From: Bacillota bacterium
GTDB taxonomy: Bacteria > Bacillota > Bacilli > Paenibacillales > Paenibacillaceae
DNA length: 11,211 nt
NCBI GenBank assembly: GCA_023418755.1
Contig: JAEZZE010000387.1
Location: 1 to 11,211 of the forward strand
Direction: 5' to 3'
The translations under genes and the position numbers were made by a program. Within the stretch, counting starts at the first letter, position 1. Each line of letters starts with the position of its first letter. Shown piece by piece: positions 1 to 5,708 of this stretch. Below the pieces are notes generated by a model. It was not told the DNA's origin. It did not search any database and was given only the letters and a program-made list of their open reading frames with translations.

Positions 1-213
1 CGTGATTATCAATCGCGCCCGGGCCTCGTTCTTGCCAATAAGCCCGCACGTAGTGCTTATCATTCGCGTCCGGGCCTCGTTCTAGCCAATAAGCCCGCAC
101 GGCGTGCTTATCTGTCGTACTCCGGCCCAGTCCGGGCCAATAAGCCCGCACGGCGTGCTTATCTGTCGCACCCGGGCCACGTTCTGGCCAATAAGCCCGC
201 ACGGCGTGCCTAT
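1..213. repeat. Tandem 51-bp repeat array, each unit with a dyad
   Basis: A conserved core beginning GCCAATAAGCCCGCACG starts at 34, 85, 136 and 187, an exact 51-bp period, and positions 1-33 match the right part of a further unit, so the array continues off the left edge. The core of about 28 bp contains the inverted arms ATAAGC and GCTTAT with GC-rich sequence between (for example 38-60), so each unit could fold into a hairpin. The 23-bp linkers are also related to one another (a CCGGGCC-like block), unlike CRISPR spacers. The last unit is decayed (GCCTAT in place of GCTTAT) and runs into a T-rich stretch near 226-233. No reading frame fits it. Function is unknown; it resembles intergenic dyad repeats that expand by slippage. 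Confidence 0.9.
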
Positions 214-540
214 CAGTTTCGCCCTGTTTTTTTCTTGACCGATCATCTTGCACGCCCCTACTTAGGGGCTAGCCCCCTATACTCCGTACTCCGCAACTTG
301 GCTATTCAAACTCTTTTTGAACCTTCCTCTTCATTTCCCGTCATTTACTACCGACGGGTATAGTAGAATCGGAATTGCTTCAAGAATTTCCGAAAGTTAA
401 CCCTGCAAAGCGAGGCCGCACCCGAGATGGAACGACCCAAACCTCATCCGACAAAAAAAACGATCGTCAAACGGAACGTCTTAAGAAACACAGCCATCCA
501 GCACCGGGCTTTACGGCTTGCCGTTTATTTTCGAACAAGC
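214..540. other. Intergenic stretch without a recognisable gene
   Basis: No convincing coding region is visible: open frames here translate to low-complexity Arg/Ser/Pro-rich peptides and run antisense into selO. It holds several small dyads: CCCCTA/TAGGGG (255-268) overlapping GGGGC/GCCCC (265-276), TTCAAA/TTTGAA (305-321) and CCCGTC/GACGGG (337-358). Two isolated -10-like boxes, TATACT (278-283) and TATAGT (359-364), lack a good -35 partner. TTGACC at 235-240 has only a weak box (CTACTT) at 17 bp. No transcript can be assigned. Confidence 0.5.
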
Positions 541-586
541 AAAAAAGACCAAAGGCAAGATCCGCCGCGGTGCAGCGGAACTTGCC
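541..586 (-). terminator. Intrinsic terminator of selO
   Basis: Read on the minus strand, GGCAAGTTCCGC (586-575) can pair with GCGGATCTTGCC (565-554) as a 12-bp stem with a single T-T mismatch and a 9-nt loop. It is followed by TTTGGTCTTTTTT (553-541). A GC-containing stem followed by a U-rich tract is the classic rho-independent pattern. It lies about 85 bp downstream of the selO stop and no gene intervenes, so it probably ends a monocistronic selO transcript. Confidence 0.6.
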
Positions 587-672
587 GAAAGTCGGGCGGC
601 AGATTGCCGCTTATCGCGGAAGCCTACGGTCTGAGCCGGTCTGGAGGCCCTTCTCCCGCTACGCCCTCCCCG

Positions 673-2184
673 TCAGGTTCCGCAGAACGTCCGGTAAGGG
701 AGTCCCGACGGCTCGGGCGGCGCGCAATACGGAGCTTGCTCGGGGGAATGCGCGTAAGGCTGCGCGAGCGCGGCGAGCAGTCGCTCCATGGGGCCGTAAT
801 CGCCTCGCTCCGATGCGGCTTCCAGCGCCTCCTCTACCCGATGGTTGCGAGGGATGACGGCCGGGTTGCTCCCCTGCATCAGAAGTCGCGCCTCATCCCT
901 GCTTGCCGCCTGCCTCTCCAGCCTCGCCTGCCACCGCTCCTGCCAGCTCCGAAACTCCTCTGCGCCATAAAGCGGCGTCTCCTCCGGCGCATCCGCGGTC
1001 AGCGCACGGAAAGTGTTCGTGTAGTCCGCGCGATGCTTCTGCATCAGGACGAGAAGGTCCTGGACCAACTCTTCGTCCTGATCCTCCGCGTCGGATATCC
1101 CCAGCTTCGCCCGCATGCCCGTCAGCCAATGCCCGCGGTACTTCTCGCCGAACTCTTCGAGCGAGCCTTCGGCGATAGAGATCGCTCGCGCCTCTTCGTC
1201 ATGCAGCAGGGGCAGCAGCGTCTCCGCGAATCTCGCCAAATTCCAGAGAGCGATCTGAGGCTGATTGCCGTAAGCATATCGCCCCTGCGAGTCGATCGAA
1301 CTGAACACCGTCGCCGGGTCGTAGACGTCCATGAACGCGCACGGACCGTAGTCGATCGTTTCGCCGCTGAGCGCCATATTGTCGGTATTCATTACCCCAT
1401 GAATAAAACCGACCAGCTGCCACTGGGCGATCAGCTTGGCTTGACGGCGAACCGCTTCCTTCAGAAGCGGGAGGGCGCTTCCGCTCCCGCCGCCGCTCGT
1501 CTTCCCGTCTGCTTCGGCGTCTGCGGCCGCCTCCGGGAAATGCCGCCGCAGCGTGTAATCCGCCAGCGCCCGAAGCTCATCGACGCCTCCCCACGCCGCC
1601 GCGTATTGGAACGTCCCGACGCGAATGTGACTGGCGGCTACGCGGGTCAGTATGGCGCCCGGCAGCTCCTTCTCGCGCTGGATCGGCTGTCCGGTCGTCA
1701 CGACCGCCAAGCTTCGCGTCGTCGGGATGCCGAGCGCGTGCATCGCTTCGCTGATAATATATTCGCGCAGCATCGGACCCAAAGCCGCTCTCCCGTCGCC
1801 GCCGCGGGAATACGGCGTTCTGCCGGAGCCCTTGAGCTGAATGTCGAAGCGTTCTCCCTGGGGCGTGATCTGCTCGCCTAGAAGCAAGGCTCTTCCGTCT
1901 CCGAGACGGTTGAAATGCCCGAACTGATGGCCCGCGTAGGCTTGAGCGAGAGGCTCGGCTCCTTCCGGAATCCGGTTGCCGGCGAATACGTCCGCCGCGG
2001 CGCCGTCCCGCAGCGCTTCGGCGTTCAGCCCGAGCGACTCCGCAAGCCGCTCGTTGAGAACGGCCAGCTTCGGCGCGCGCACCGGCGTCGGGCTCATCTT
2101 CGCGTATAGCGTCTCCGGCAGCCTCGCATAGCTGTTATCGAAGTTCCACCCCGCGCCCCTCGGCTCGTTCTTCTCTTTTTCCAT
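673..2184 (-). CDS. selO: Protein adenylyltransferase SelO (YdiU/UPF0061 family)
   Basis: SelO is a pseudokinase-fold enzyme that transfers AMP from ATP to Ser, Thr or Tyr of target proteins and is linked to redox stress. The 503-residue product shows the family blocks in order: GHQFGHF (85-91), GDGRALLLGE (95-104), QLKGSGRTPYSRGGDGR (116-132), the REY/SEAMHALGIPTTR block (140-157), HGVMNTDN (262-269) and IDYGP (277-281). The last two hold the Asn and Asp expected to bind metal. Length is normal for bacterial SelO. A Gly/Ser/Ala-rich stretch near 220-238 looks like a lineage-specific loop. The C-terminus is FCGT, keeping a Cys near the position that is selenocysteine in animal homologues; an obvious partner Cys near residue 300 is absent, so the disulfide described for E. 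coli SelO may not form in the same way. The ATG at 2184 has AAGGTG 7 nt upstream. The gene is followed by its own terminator and is separated from helD by 176 bp. Confidence 0.95.
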   Translation of the reverse strand: MEKEKNEPRGAGWNFDNSYARLPETLYAKMSPTPVRAPKLAVLNERLAESLGLNAEALRDGAAADVFAGNRIPEGAEPLAQAYAGHQFGHFNRLGDGRALLLGEQITPQGERFDIQLKGSGRTPYSRGGDGRAALGPMLREYIISEAMHALGIPTTRSLAVVTTGQPIQREKELPGAILTRVAASHIRVGTFQYAAAWGGVDELRALADYTLRRHFPEAAADAEADGKTSGGGSGSALPLLKEAVRRQAKLIAQWQLVGFIHGVMNTDNMALSGETIDYGPCAFMDVYDPATVFSSIDSQGRYAYGNQPQIALWNLARFAETLLPLLHDEEARAISIAEGSLEEFGEKYRGHWLTGMRAKLGISDAEDQDEELVQDLLVLMQKHRADYTNTFRALTADAPEETPLYGAEEFRSWQERWQARLERQAASRDEARLLMQGSNPAVIPRNHRVEEALEAASERGDYGPMERLLAALAQPYAHSPEQAPYCAPPEPSGLPYRTFCGT

Positions 2185-2242
2185 GTATTTTCACCTTGAT
2201 CCTGACAAGATATTTAACCGCCTTTGCATGGCTTGCAGCTTT

Positions 2243-2248
2243 ATTATA
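2243..2248 (-). promoter_or_regulatory. Candidate -10 box for selO
   Basis: On the minus strand a perfect TATAAT lies 58 bp upstream of the selO start, in a GC-rich setting where it stands out. No good -35 is seen at 16-18 bp (GCCCTC at 17 bp). It may be a weak or activator-dependent promoter. Confidence 0.35.
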
Positions 2249-2320
2249 CCCCCGGAAGGCCGGATGAGGGCAGCTGCCGGAATATTTAAGTTTACCTTAT
2301 CGCGTTTCGTTCCGAGTCAA

Positions 2321-2355
2321 GGGCAAGCTTCCTATCTCTTGATAAGCTTTCGCCC
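2321..2355 (-). terminator. Hairpin just downstream of helD, possible terminator
   Basis: Five bases after the helD stop the minus strand can fold GGGC/GCCC, AAGCTT/AAGCTT and TATC/GATA into one long stem with small bulges and an AAGA loop. No U-tract follows (the next bases are TTGACTCGG), so it is not a standard intrinsic terminator. It could be a 3' stabilising hairpin or a weak terminator between helD and selO. Confidence 0.35.
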
Positions 2356-2360
2356 GCCGA

Positions 2361-4781
2361 CTATACCCGCTCGTACAACGAGCCATCCAACTTTTGGAGA
2401 AAAGGCGTCCACGCCCCCGTCGAATACAACTGAAGCCGATGCATGGCGCGAGTGCAAGCCGTATAGAACAGCTTGCGCTCGTCCTCCTTCCCGTAAGTAT
2501 CCGACGAAGCATCGTAGATCAGCACCGCGTCGAACTCGACGCCCTTGGCCAAATAAGCGGAAATGACCATAACCCCTTTCTCGAAAAAGAGCGTCTTCTT
2601 CGAAATGAGGCGCAGGTCCCTGCACCCCTGGCCGGTCAGGAGATCGTATGCCTCTATGCTCTCCGCCGCGGTTTTCGTAATCACGGCAAGGGTATCGAAC
2701 CCCTCTTCCCGAAGCTCGGCCAGAGCCGCCGATAGCTTGGCGGCACGCTCCTCGGAATCCCGCGCGGACACGAGGAGCGGCTTGCCTCCGCTTCTCTCGA
2801 ACGGCACGATTTCCTCTCCGTCCGGCAGCAGCCTCTTCGTAAAGTCCACGATTTCGCGAGTGGAGCGATAACTACGGACAAGACGGATCAGGTGGGTTTC
2901 GGATTCGCCGTAGAGGCGGACCAGCGGCGAATCGGATTCGCGCAGATTCGTCGCCTGCGCGAAAATCGCCTGGCCGAAATCCCCAAGCACCGTCATGCGG
3001 GCGCGCGGAAACAGCTTCTTAAGATAGGCGTATTGAAACGGAGAATAATCCTGCCCCTCATCGACGAACACATGCCTCACCTCCGTGTTCGTCCTCACGC
3101 CTTCGAGCAGCTCTTTCAAATACAAATACGGAGTCGCATCCTCGTAGAACAGCTCGAACCGGGCAAGCTTCTCCTTGGTTTGCTTGCAGATGTCCGGCCA
3201 GAGCGCGGGAACGGCAGTCTCCCCGGTCCTGTCGCGGTAGGCGCCTTCGTCTTCGAATAGCTGAGCGTAGATGCCGAACACGTCCAGGAAAGCCAGCTTT
3301 CGAACGCTTCGCCTGAGCGGCTTAAAGCTTTCCTTGACGACCATTGTCTGCAGAAGCTCTTCCTCCCGCTCGGCATAATCGAAGTCTCCCTCGTCCCCCC
3401 GGCGCTCGTTGTTCAGCCTTTCCCGGATTACCGCATACTGCTCGGCGAAGTCGAATACTCCCCGCTCCTTGTGGAGCTGGCTATGAACCTCCGCGTACTG
3501 CTCGTTGTCCAGGTAATTGAGCTCCTCTTGCACCCAGAGAGCCTCTCGTTCCTTGCGCTCGAGCAGGCTCAATTCCTTGAGCAGCCACTCCTGCAGCAGA
3601 GTGACGCGATTGGCCAAGCGGATGGACGGATCGTAACCGTAAAATTGCTCCTTCATCCGCTCAGCGGTAATCAATTCCCGATCCCGGAACCGGATGCCGT
3701 TAAACCGCATGCCTTCTCTCTCCAGCCATGCGGCATATTGCCGGAGCGCCCTCAAATAAGCCTCCGACGCCTTGTATTTCATGCCCTCCAGACGAGCCTC
3801 GTACCCTGGAGCGGCCTGCTCCGCCAGCACGTACTCGATCTGATCGAAGGGGTCCTCCAGCATGAACGAGGAACCTAGCCAATACTCCAAATATTCCTGA
3901 AAAGTCGTCTGCTGCATATTCTCTTCGCCCAGCTCCGGCAGAACCGTGGATACGTAGCTGTTAAACATGGGATTCGGAGAAAAAAGCACGATCTGATCGG
4001 CTCTAAGCGCGTCGCGATACCGGTACAGCAGATACGCCGCTCTCTGCAGGGCGGCGGAGGTTTTGCCGCTCCCGGCCGCGCCTTGGACAATCAGCATCCT
4101 GCTGTTGTCGTTGCGGATAATTTCGTTCTGTTCCTTCTGGATCGTCGCCACGATGCTCTTCATTTGCGAATCCGCGCCTTTGCCCAGCACCTGCTGGAGC
4201 AGCTCGTCTCCGATCGTGACGTTCGCGTCGAACAGATGGCGGATTTGCCCGTCCTGAATCCGGAATTGCCGTTTCAGCTCCATCGTCCCGGCGATTCGGC
4301 CGCCCGGCGTATCGTAATCGGCCGCGCCCGGCAAGCAATCGTAATACATGCTCGCAATCGGCGTTCGCCAATCGTACACCAGAAAATCCATGCCGTCCTC
4401 CTCGAGGAAAGACGATACCCCGATGTAGATTCGCTCGCTCTGGCCTAAGCCGTCCTCCCGGAAATCGATGCGTCCGAAATACGGCGACGGCAGCAGCCGA
4501 TTCAGGCTATGCCACTGCTTCATCAATTGCCGATGGCTGCGCTCCCGCTCGGACAGCACCGCCGCCTGCTGCCGAATCGTGAAGAAGGTCTCCTCGAAAT
4601 CCTCGTCCGTGCTCGTGTTCACCGTAACCTCTTCCCAGAAGCGCTTGCGAATATCCGTGACCTGGTCCCGCAGCCCGACCGCCTCCGGCTCAAGCTTGGC
4701 GATCCGCGCTTCCAACTTCCCGATAACCGAATCCAGCCGTTCTTGCTCCGCCTGCCGTACCTGTTCGTTCGTCATCCTCAA
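2361..4781 (-). CDS. helD: HelD-type UvrD-like ATPase, RNA polymerase recycling factor
   Basis: HelD is a superfamily 1 helicase-like motor that binds RNA polymerase, inserts an N-terminal arm into the secondary channel and frees stalled enzyme from nucleic acid. The 806-residue product starts with a charged, coiled-coil-like segment (about 5-50 and 60-95) fitting that arm. It then has Walker A GAAGSGKT (234-241), Walker B/motif II DEGQD (574-578), motif III GDFGQ (600-604), motif IV SYRST (637-641), motif V AKGVEFD (745-751) and motif VI TACTRA (774-779). The long insertion between motifs I and II (about 300-560) matches the HelD-specific clamp domain rather than UvrD or PcrA. Bacillus HelD is of similar length. 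No ATPase motif is damaged. The start is TTG (see the RBS entry). It is monocistronic and divergent from the structured element at 4824-5016. Some HelD relatives contribute to rifamycin resistance; that role is not shown here. Confidence 0.9.
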   Translation of the reverse strand: MRMTNEQVRQAEQERLDSVIGKLEARIAKLEPEAVGLRDQVTDIRKRFWEEVTVNTSTDEDFEETFFTIRQQAAVLSERERSHRQLMKQWHSLNRLLPSPYFGRIDFREDGLGQSERIYIGVSSFLEEDGMDFLVYDWRTPIASMYYDCLPGAADYDTPGGRIAGTMELKRQFRIQDGQIRHLFDANVTIGDELLQQVLGKGADSQMKSIVATIQKEQNEIIRNDNSRMLIVQGAAGSGKTSAALQRAAYLLYRYRDALRADQIVLFSPNPMFNSYVSTVLPELGEENMQQTTFQEYLEYWLGSSFMLEDPFDQIEYVLAEQAAPGYEARLEGMKYKASEAYLRALRQYAAWLEREGMRFNGIRFRDRELITAERMKEQFYGYDPSIRLANRVTLLQEWLLKELSLLERKEREALWVQEELNYLDNEQYAEVHSQLHKERGVFDFAEQYAVIRERLNNERRGDEGDFDYAEREEELLQTMVVKESFKPLRRSVRKLAFLDVFGIYAQLFEDEGAYRDRTGETAVPALWPDICKQTKEKLARFELFYEDATPYLYLKELLEGVRTNTEVRHVFVDEGQDYSPFQYAYLKKLFPRARMTVLGDFGQAIFAQATNLRESDSPLVRLYGESETHLIRLVRSYRSTREIVDFTKRLLPDGEEIVPFERSGGKPLLVSARDSEERAAKLSAALAELREEGFDTLAVITKTAAESIEAYDLLTGQGCRDLRLISKKTLFFEKGVMVISAYLAKGVEFDAVLIYDASSDTYGKEDERKLFYTACTRAMHRLQLYSTGAWTPFLQKLDGSLYERV

Positions 4782-4794
4782 GCACTCGCTCCTT
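4781..4794 (-). promoter_or_regulatory. RBS that selects the TTG start of helD
   Basis: AAGGAG on the minus strand (4794-4789) stands 7 nt before TTG (4781-4779) but 13 nt before the next in-frame ATG (4775-4773). The spacing favours the TTG, giving a product beginning M-R-M-T. If the ATG were used, the protein would be two residues shorter. Confidence 0.65.
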
Positions 4795-4795
4795 A

Positions 4796-4810
4796 TCCGT
4801 AAATTACGGA
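4796..4810. promoter_or_regulatory. Perfect 15-bp dyad upstream of helD
   Basis: TCCGTAA-A-TTACGGA is a perfect palindrome around one central base. It ends one base before the helD Shine-Dalgarno sequence and lies 14 bp behind the -35 of the divergent promoter at 4824. The size and symmetry suit a dimeric repressor (TetR type, for instance). In helD mRNA it could only form a hairpin with a very tight loop beside the RBS, so a DNA operator is the simpler reading. The protein that would bind it is not known. Confidence 0.45.
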
Positions 4811-4823
4811 GAGATAAAAAAAC

Positions 4824-4853
4824 TTGACACGAAACCGATCGTCATGATAAGAT
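4824..4853 (+). promoter_or_regulatory. Strong sigma-A-type promoter, divergent from helD
   Basis: Consensus TTGACA (4824-4829), an 18-bp spacer, and TAAGAT (4848-4853) preceded by TG one base away (4845-4846), which forms an extended -10. This is the best promoter match in the window. The predicted transcript start is near 4860, right at the first hairpin of the element described next. No intact plus-strand gene lies downstream. Confidence 0.7.
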
Positions 4854-4858
4854 TAAGG

Positions 4859-5016
4859 TGTAGATAAAATGTTACACTTGTGTCTACATGATAGAAATAC
4901 GTTTTAATCCTATCACATTGCATCTTGACGTGCAATTGTTTTTTTATGTCTCCAGAGGGCTGTCCCCGGCTGCCGCGACCGTAAGGTCACGCCGCTTGGG
5001 ACGGCCCTTTTCGTTT
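4859..5016 (+). ncRNA. Candidate structured small RNA or orphan leader RNA
   Basis: Between the promoter at 4824-4853 and the terminator at 4956-5016 the predicted transcript (about 150 nt) has three back-to-back perfect 6-bp stems: TGTAGA/TCTACA (4859-4864 with 4883-4888), TGATAG/CTATCA (4889-4894 with 4910-4915) and ATTGCA/TGCAAT (4917-4922 with 4931-4936). The last is followed by TGTTTTTTT. A strong GC-rich terminator then follows. No credible protein is encoded: the only ATG with a Shine-Dalgarno-like sequence (4869, 12 codons) has that sequence at or before the predicted transcript start. I do not recognise it as a known riboswitch, T-box or other named RNA. It may be a free small RNA, or the leader of the deleted AraC-type gene whose start survives at 5206. 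Confidence 0.4.
4956..5016 (+). terminator. Strong intrinsic terminator with an internal GNRA-type hairpin
   Basis: AGGGCTGTCCC (4956-4966) pairs with GGGACGGCCCT (4998-5008) through 11 bp including one U-G wobble. CGGC/GCCG (4967-4970 with 4991-4994) and GACC-GTAA-GGTC (4977-4988) fold inside it, and TTTTCGTTT follows. On the minus strand the flank is A-rich instead, so it acts on plus-strand transcription. Confidence 0.75.
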
Positions 5017-5205
5017 ACGTTTGCCGTCTCGCTTCCCGCCCCCGTCCTCCGCCAAGGATTAAAGTTCGCGCCATGCCTTCGAGGCCGTCATGCACCGACT
5101 CGTCTCGCGCGGGGGGTCGCGCGCACGATTATGCATGGTTAGAATACCGATAACGGTGTATGATTACGGATAATATCGATCATCGCACGTGGAGTGGACA
5201 TCCGA
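5017..5205 (+). other. Leader region ahead of the broken AraC-type gene
   Basis: No coding region is recognised in these 189 bp. There are -10-like boxes TATGAT (5159-5164) and TAATAT (5171-5176), both with poor -35 partners, and a small dyad ACCG-ATAA-CGGT (5146-5157). It probably keeps the original promoter region of the gene starting at 5206. Confidence 0.35.
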
Positions 5206-5295
5206 ATGTTTCCAAGAAAACGAAGCATCCTCTATGCCTGGATTCTTTCCTACCTCGCCGTGTTCCTGGGGCGTTGCCGGATGTCCGCCAGTTGA
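5206..5295 (+). pseudogene. N-terminal remnant of an AraC-family regulator with a membrane segment
   Basis: An ATG at 5206, with a GGAG (5191-5194) 11 nt upstream, opens a 29-codon frame starting MFPRKRSILYAWILSYLAVF and stopping at 5293-5295. A basic N-terminus followed by a hydrophobic segment with W-I-L-S-Y-L-A is the usual beginning of the large Paenibacillus AraC regulators that carry an extracellular sensor domain and a C-terminal DNA-binding domain. Family resemblance is lost after about residue 21, near 5268, where sequence fitting a PfkB kinase begins in another frame. Only the start codon, leader and first transmembrane segment survive. The family call rests on one short motif recognised from memory. 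Confidence 0.5.
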
Positions 5296-5576
5296 CTCTG
5301 GTCAAACGCGGGGCTGAAGGGTCCGTTATGATCGGTCCGGACGGGACAGTCCGGGAAGCGAGCGCTTACGGGATCACGCCGGTAGATACGACGGGGGCCG
5401 GCGATTCGTTTAACGCGGGCGCCATCTACGGGTATTTGGCGGGGCAACGGGGAGAAGAACTGCTTGCGTTCGCGAACCCCTGCGGAGCCTTGTCCACGCA
5501 ACGCATAGGCGGAGCGGAGACCGTGTCGTCCTTGGACGAAATTCTCCAATTCCAGGCACACCATCGTACGAAGTGA
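5268..5576 (+). pseudogene. C-terminal fragment of a PfkB-family carbohydrate kinase
   Basis: This frame encodes about 102 residues with a typical ribokinase/fructokinase C-terminal region: a strand ending LTLVKRGAEGSVMI, then PfkB signature 2 as DTTGAGDSFNAGA with the catalytic Asp in GAGD, then a helix region ending ANPCGALSTQRIGG. Full-length family members have about 300 residues, so the N-terminal two thirds, with the sugar-binding lid and signature 1, are missing. The frame stays open back to 5160, but that part (MITDNIDHRTW...) resembles no kinase and overlaps the AraC remnant in another frame. It is most likely a deletion product without enzyme activity. The original sugar substrate cannot be told. 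Confidence 0.75.
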
Positions 5577-5590
5577 TGCGAAAATAAACG

Positions 5591-5640
5591 AATCGCCCTC
5601 TACTCGGCCTTCTTGGCCGGGCGGAGGGCGATTTCTTTGT
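5591..5640. terminator. Bidirectional intrinsic terminator
   Basis: AATCGCCCTC (5591-5600) and GAGGGCGATT (5624-5633) form a perfect 10-bp stem, with GGCC-TTCTT-GGCC inside. TTCTTTGT follows on the plus strand and CGTTTATTTTCG on the minus strand. It lies between the plus-strand kinase fragment (stop at 5576) and the minus-strand ABC exporter operon (stop at 5709), and can serve both. Confidence 0.8.
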
Positions 5641-5651
5641 GATGGGCTTAA

Positions 5652-5672
5652 TCAGTTGCCGCGTTGTTTCAT
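5652..5672 (-). pseudogene. Six-codon ORF with a strong RBS, probable start remnant
   Basis: On the minus strand AGGAGGA (5685-5679) stands 6 nt before an ATG (5672) that opens only M-K-Q-R-G-N before TGA (5654-5652). Such a good initiation site is unexpected 37 bp behind the ABC exporter stop and 19 bp ahead of a terminator. It may be the surviving start of a third operon gene lost by deletion, or a translated minimal peptide. Nothing in the six residues identifies a family. Confidence 0.35.
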
Positions 5673-5686
5673 GCAAAAATCCTCCT

Positions 5687-5704
5687 GGATGCCGGGCGGC
5701 ATCC
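5687..5704 (-). repeat. Perfect 18-bp dyad after the ABC exporter stop
   Basis: GGATGCC-GCCC-GGCATCC on the minus strand forms a 7-bp stem with a tetraloop, 4 nt after the exporter stop codon and directly before the AGGAGGA of the six-codon ORF. The poly-U that would make it a terminator is replaced by AGGAGGATTTTTGC. It may end or protect the exporter mRNA; the stronger terminator at 5591-5633 lies just beyond. Confidence 0.4.
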
Positions 5705-5708
5705 GAAC

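Noticed and set aside
1..213. CRISPR array
   Set aside because: The 28-bp core and 51-bp period look CRISPR-like at first, but the linkers are only 23 bp and similar to one another, not unique spacers, and no cas gene is present.
255..276. Overlapping alternative stems (CCCCTA/TAGGGG versus GGGGC/GCCCC) as an RNA switch
   Set aside because: Both stems are short with 2-nt central gaps too tight for stable RNA hairpins, and no transcript or regulated gene can be assigned.
427..1881. Long plus-strand open frame (484 codons) opposite selO
   Set aside because: It is antisense to a fully conserved selO, is Arg/Pro/Leu-rich with no family motif and has no Shine-Dalgarno sequence; long antisense frames are expected in GC-rich coding DNA.
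4859..4888. GlnR/TnrA box
   Set aside because: The TGTAGA, TGTTACA and TCTACA elements look similar, but the spacing does not fit TGTNA-N7-TNACA.
4869..4907. Twelve-codon leader peptide (M-L-H-L-C-L-H...) ahead of the terminator at 4956
   Set aside because: Its AAGGTG Shine-Dalgarno-like sequence (4855-4860) lies at or upstream of the predicted transcript start, so it would not be in the mRNA; the codons also show no regulatory run.
4956..5008. T-box antiterminator
   Set aside because: TGCCGCGACC recalls the T-box sequence, but the conserved TGGNACCGCG and a specifier stem are not present.
4888..5142. Plus-strand 84-codon ORF
   Set aside because: It spans the strong terminator, has no Shine-Dalgarno sequence and its product is low-complexity Arg/Ala-rich.
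5250..5564. Minus-strand ORF opposite the PfkB fragment
   Set aside because: It is the shadow of a clear PfkB signature on the other strand and has no family motif.
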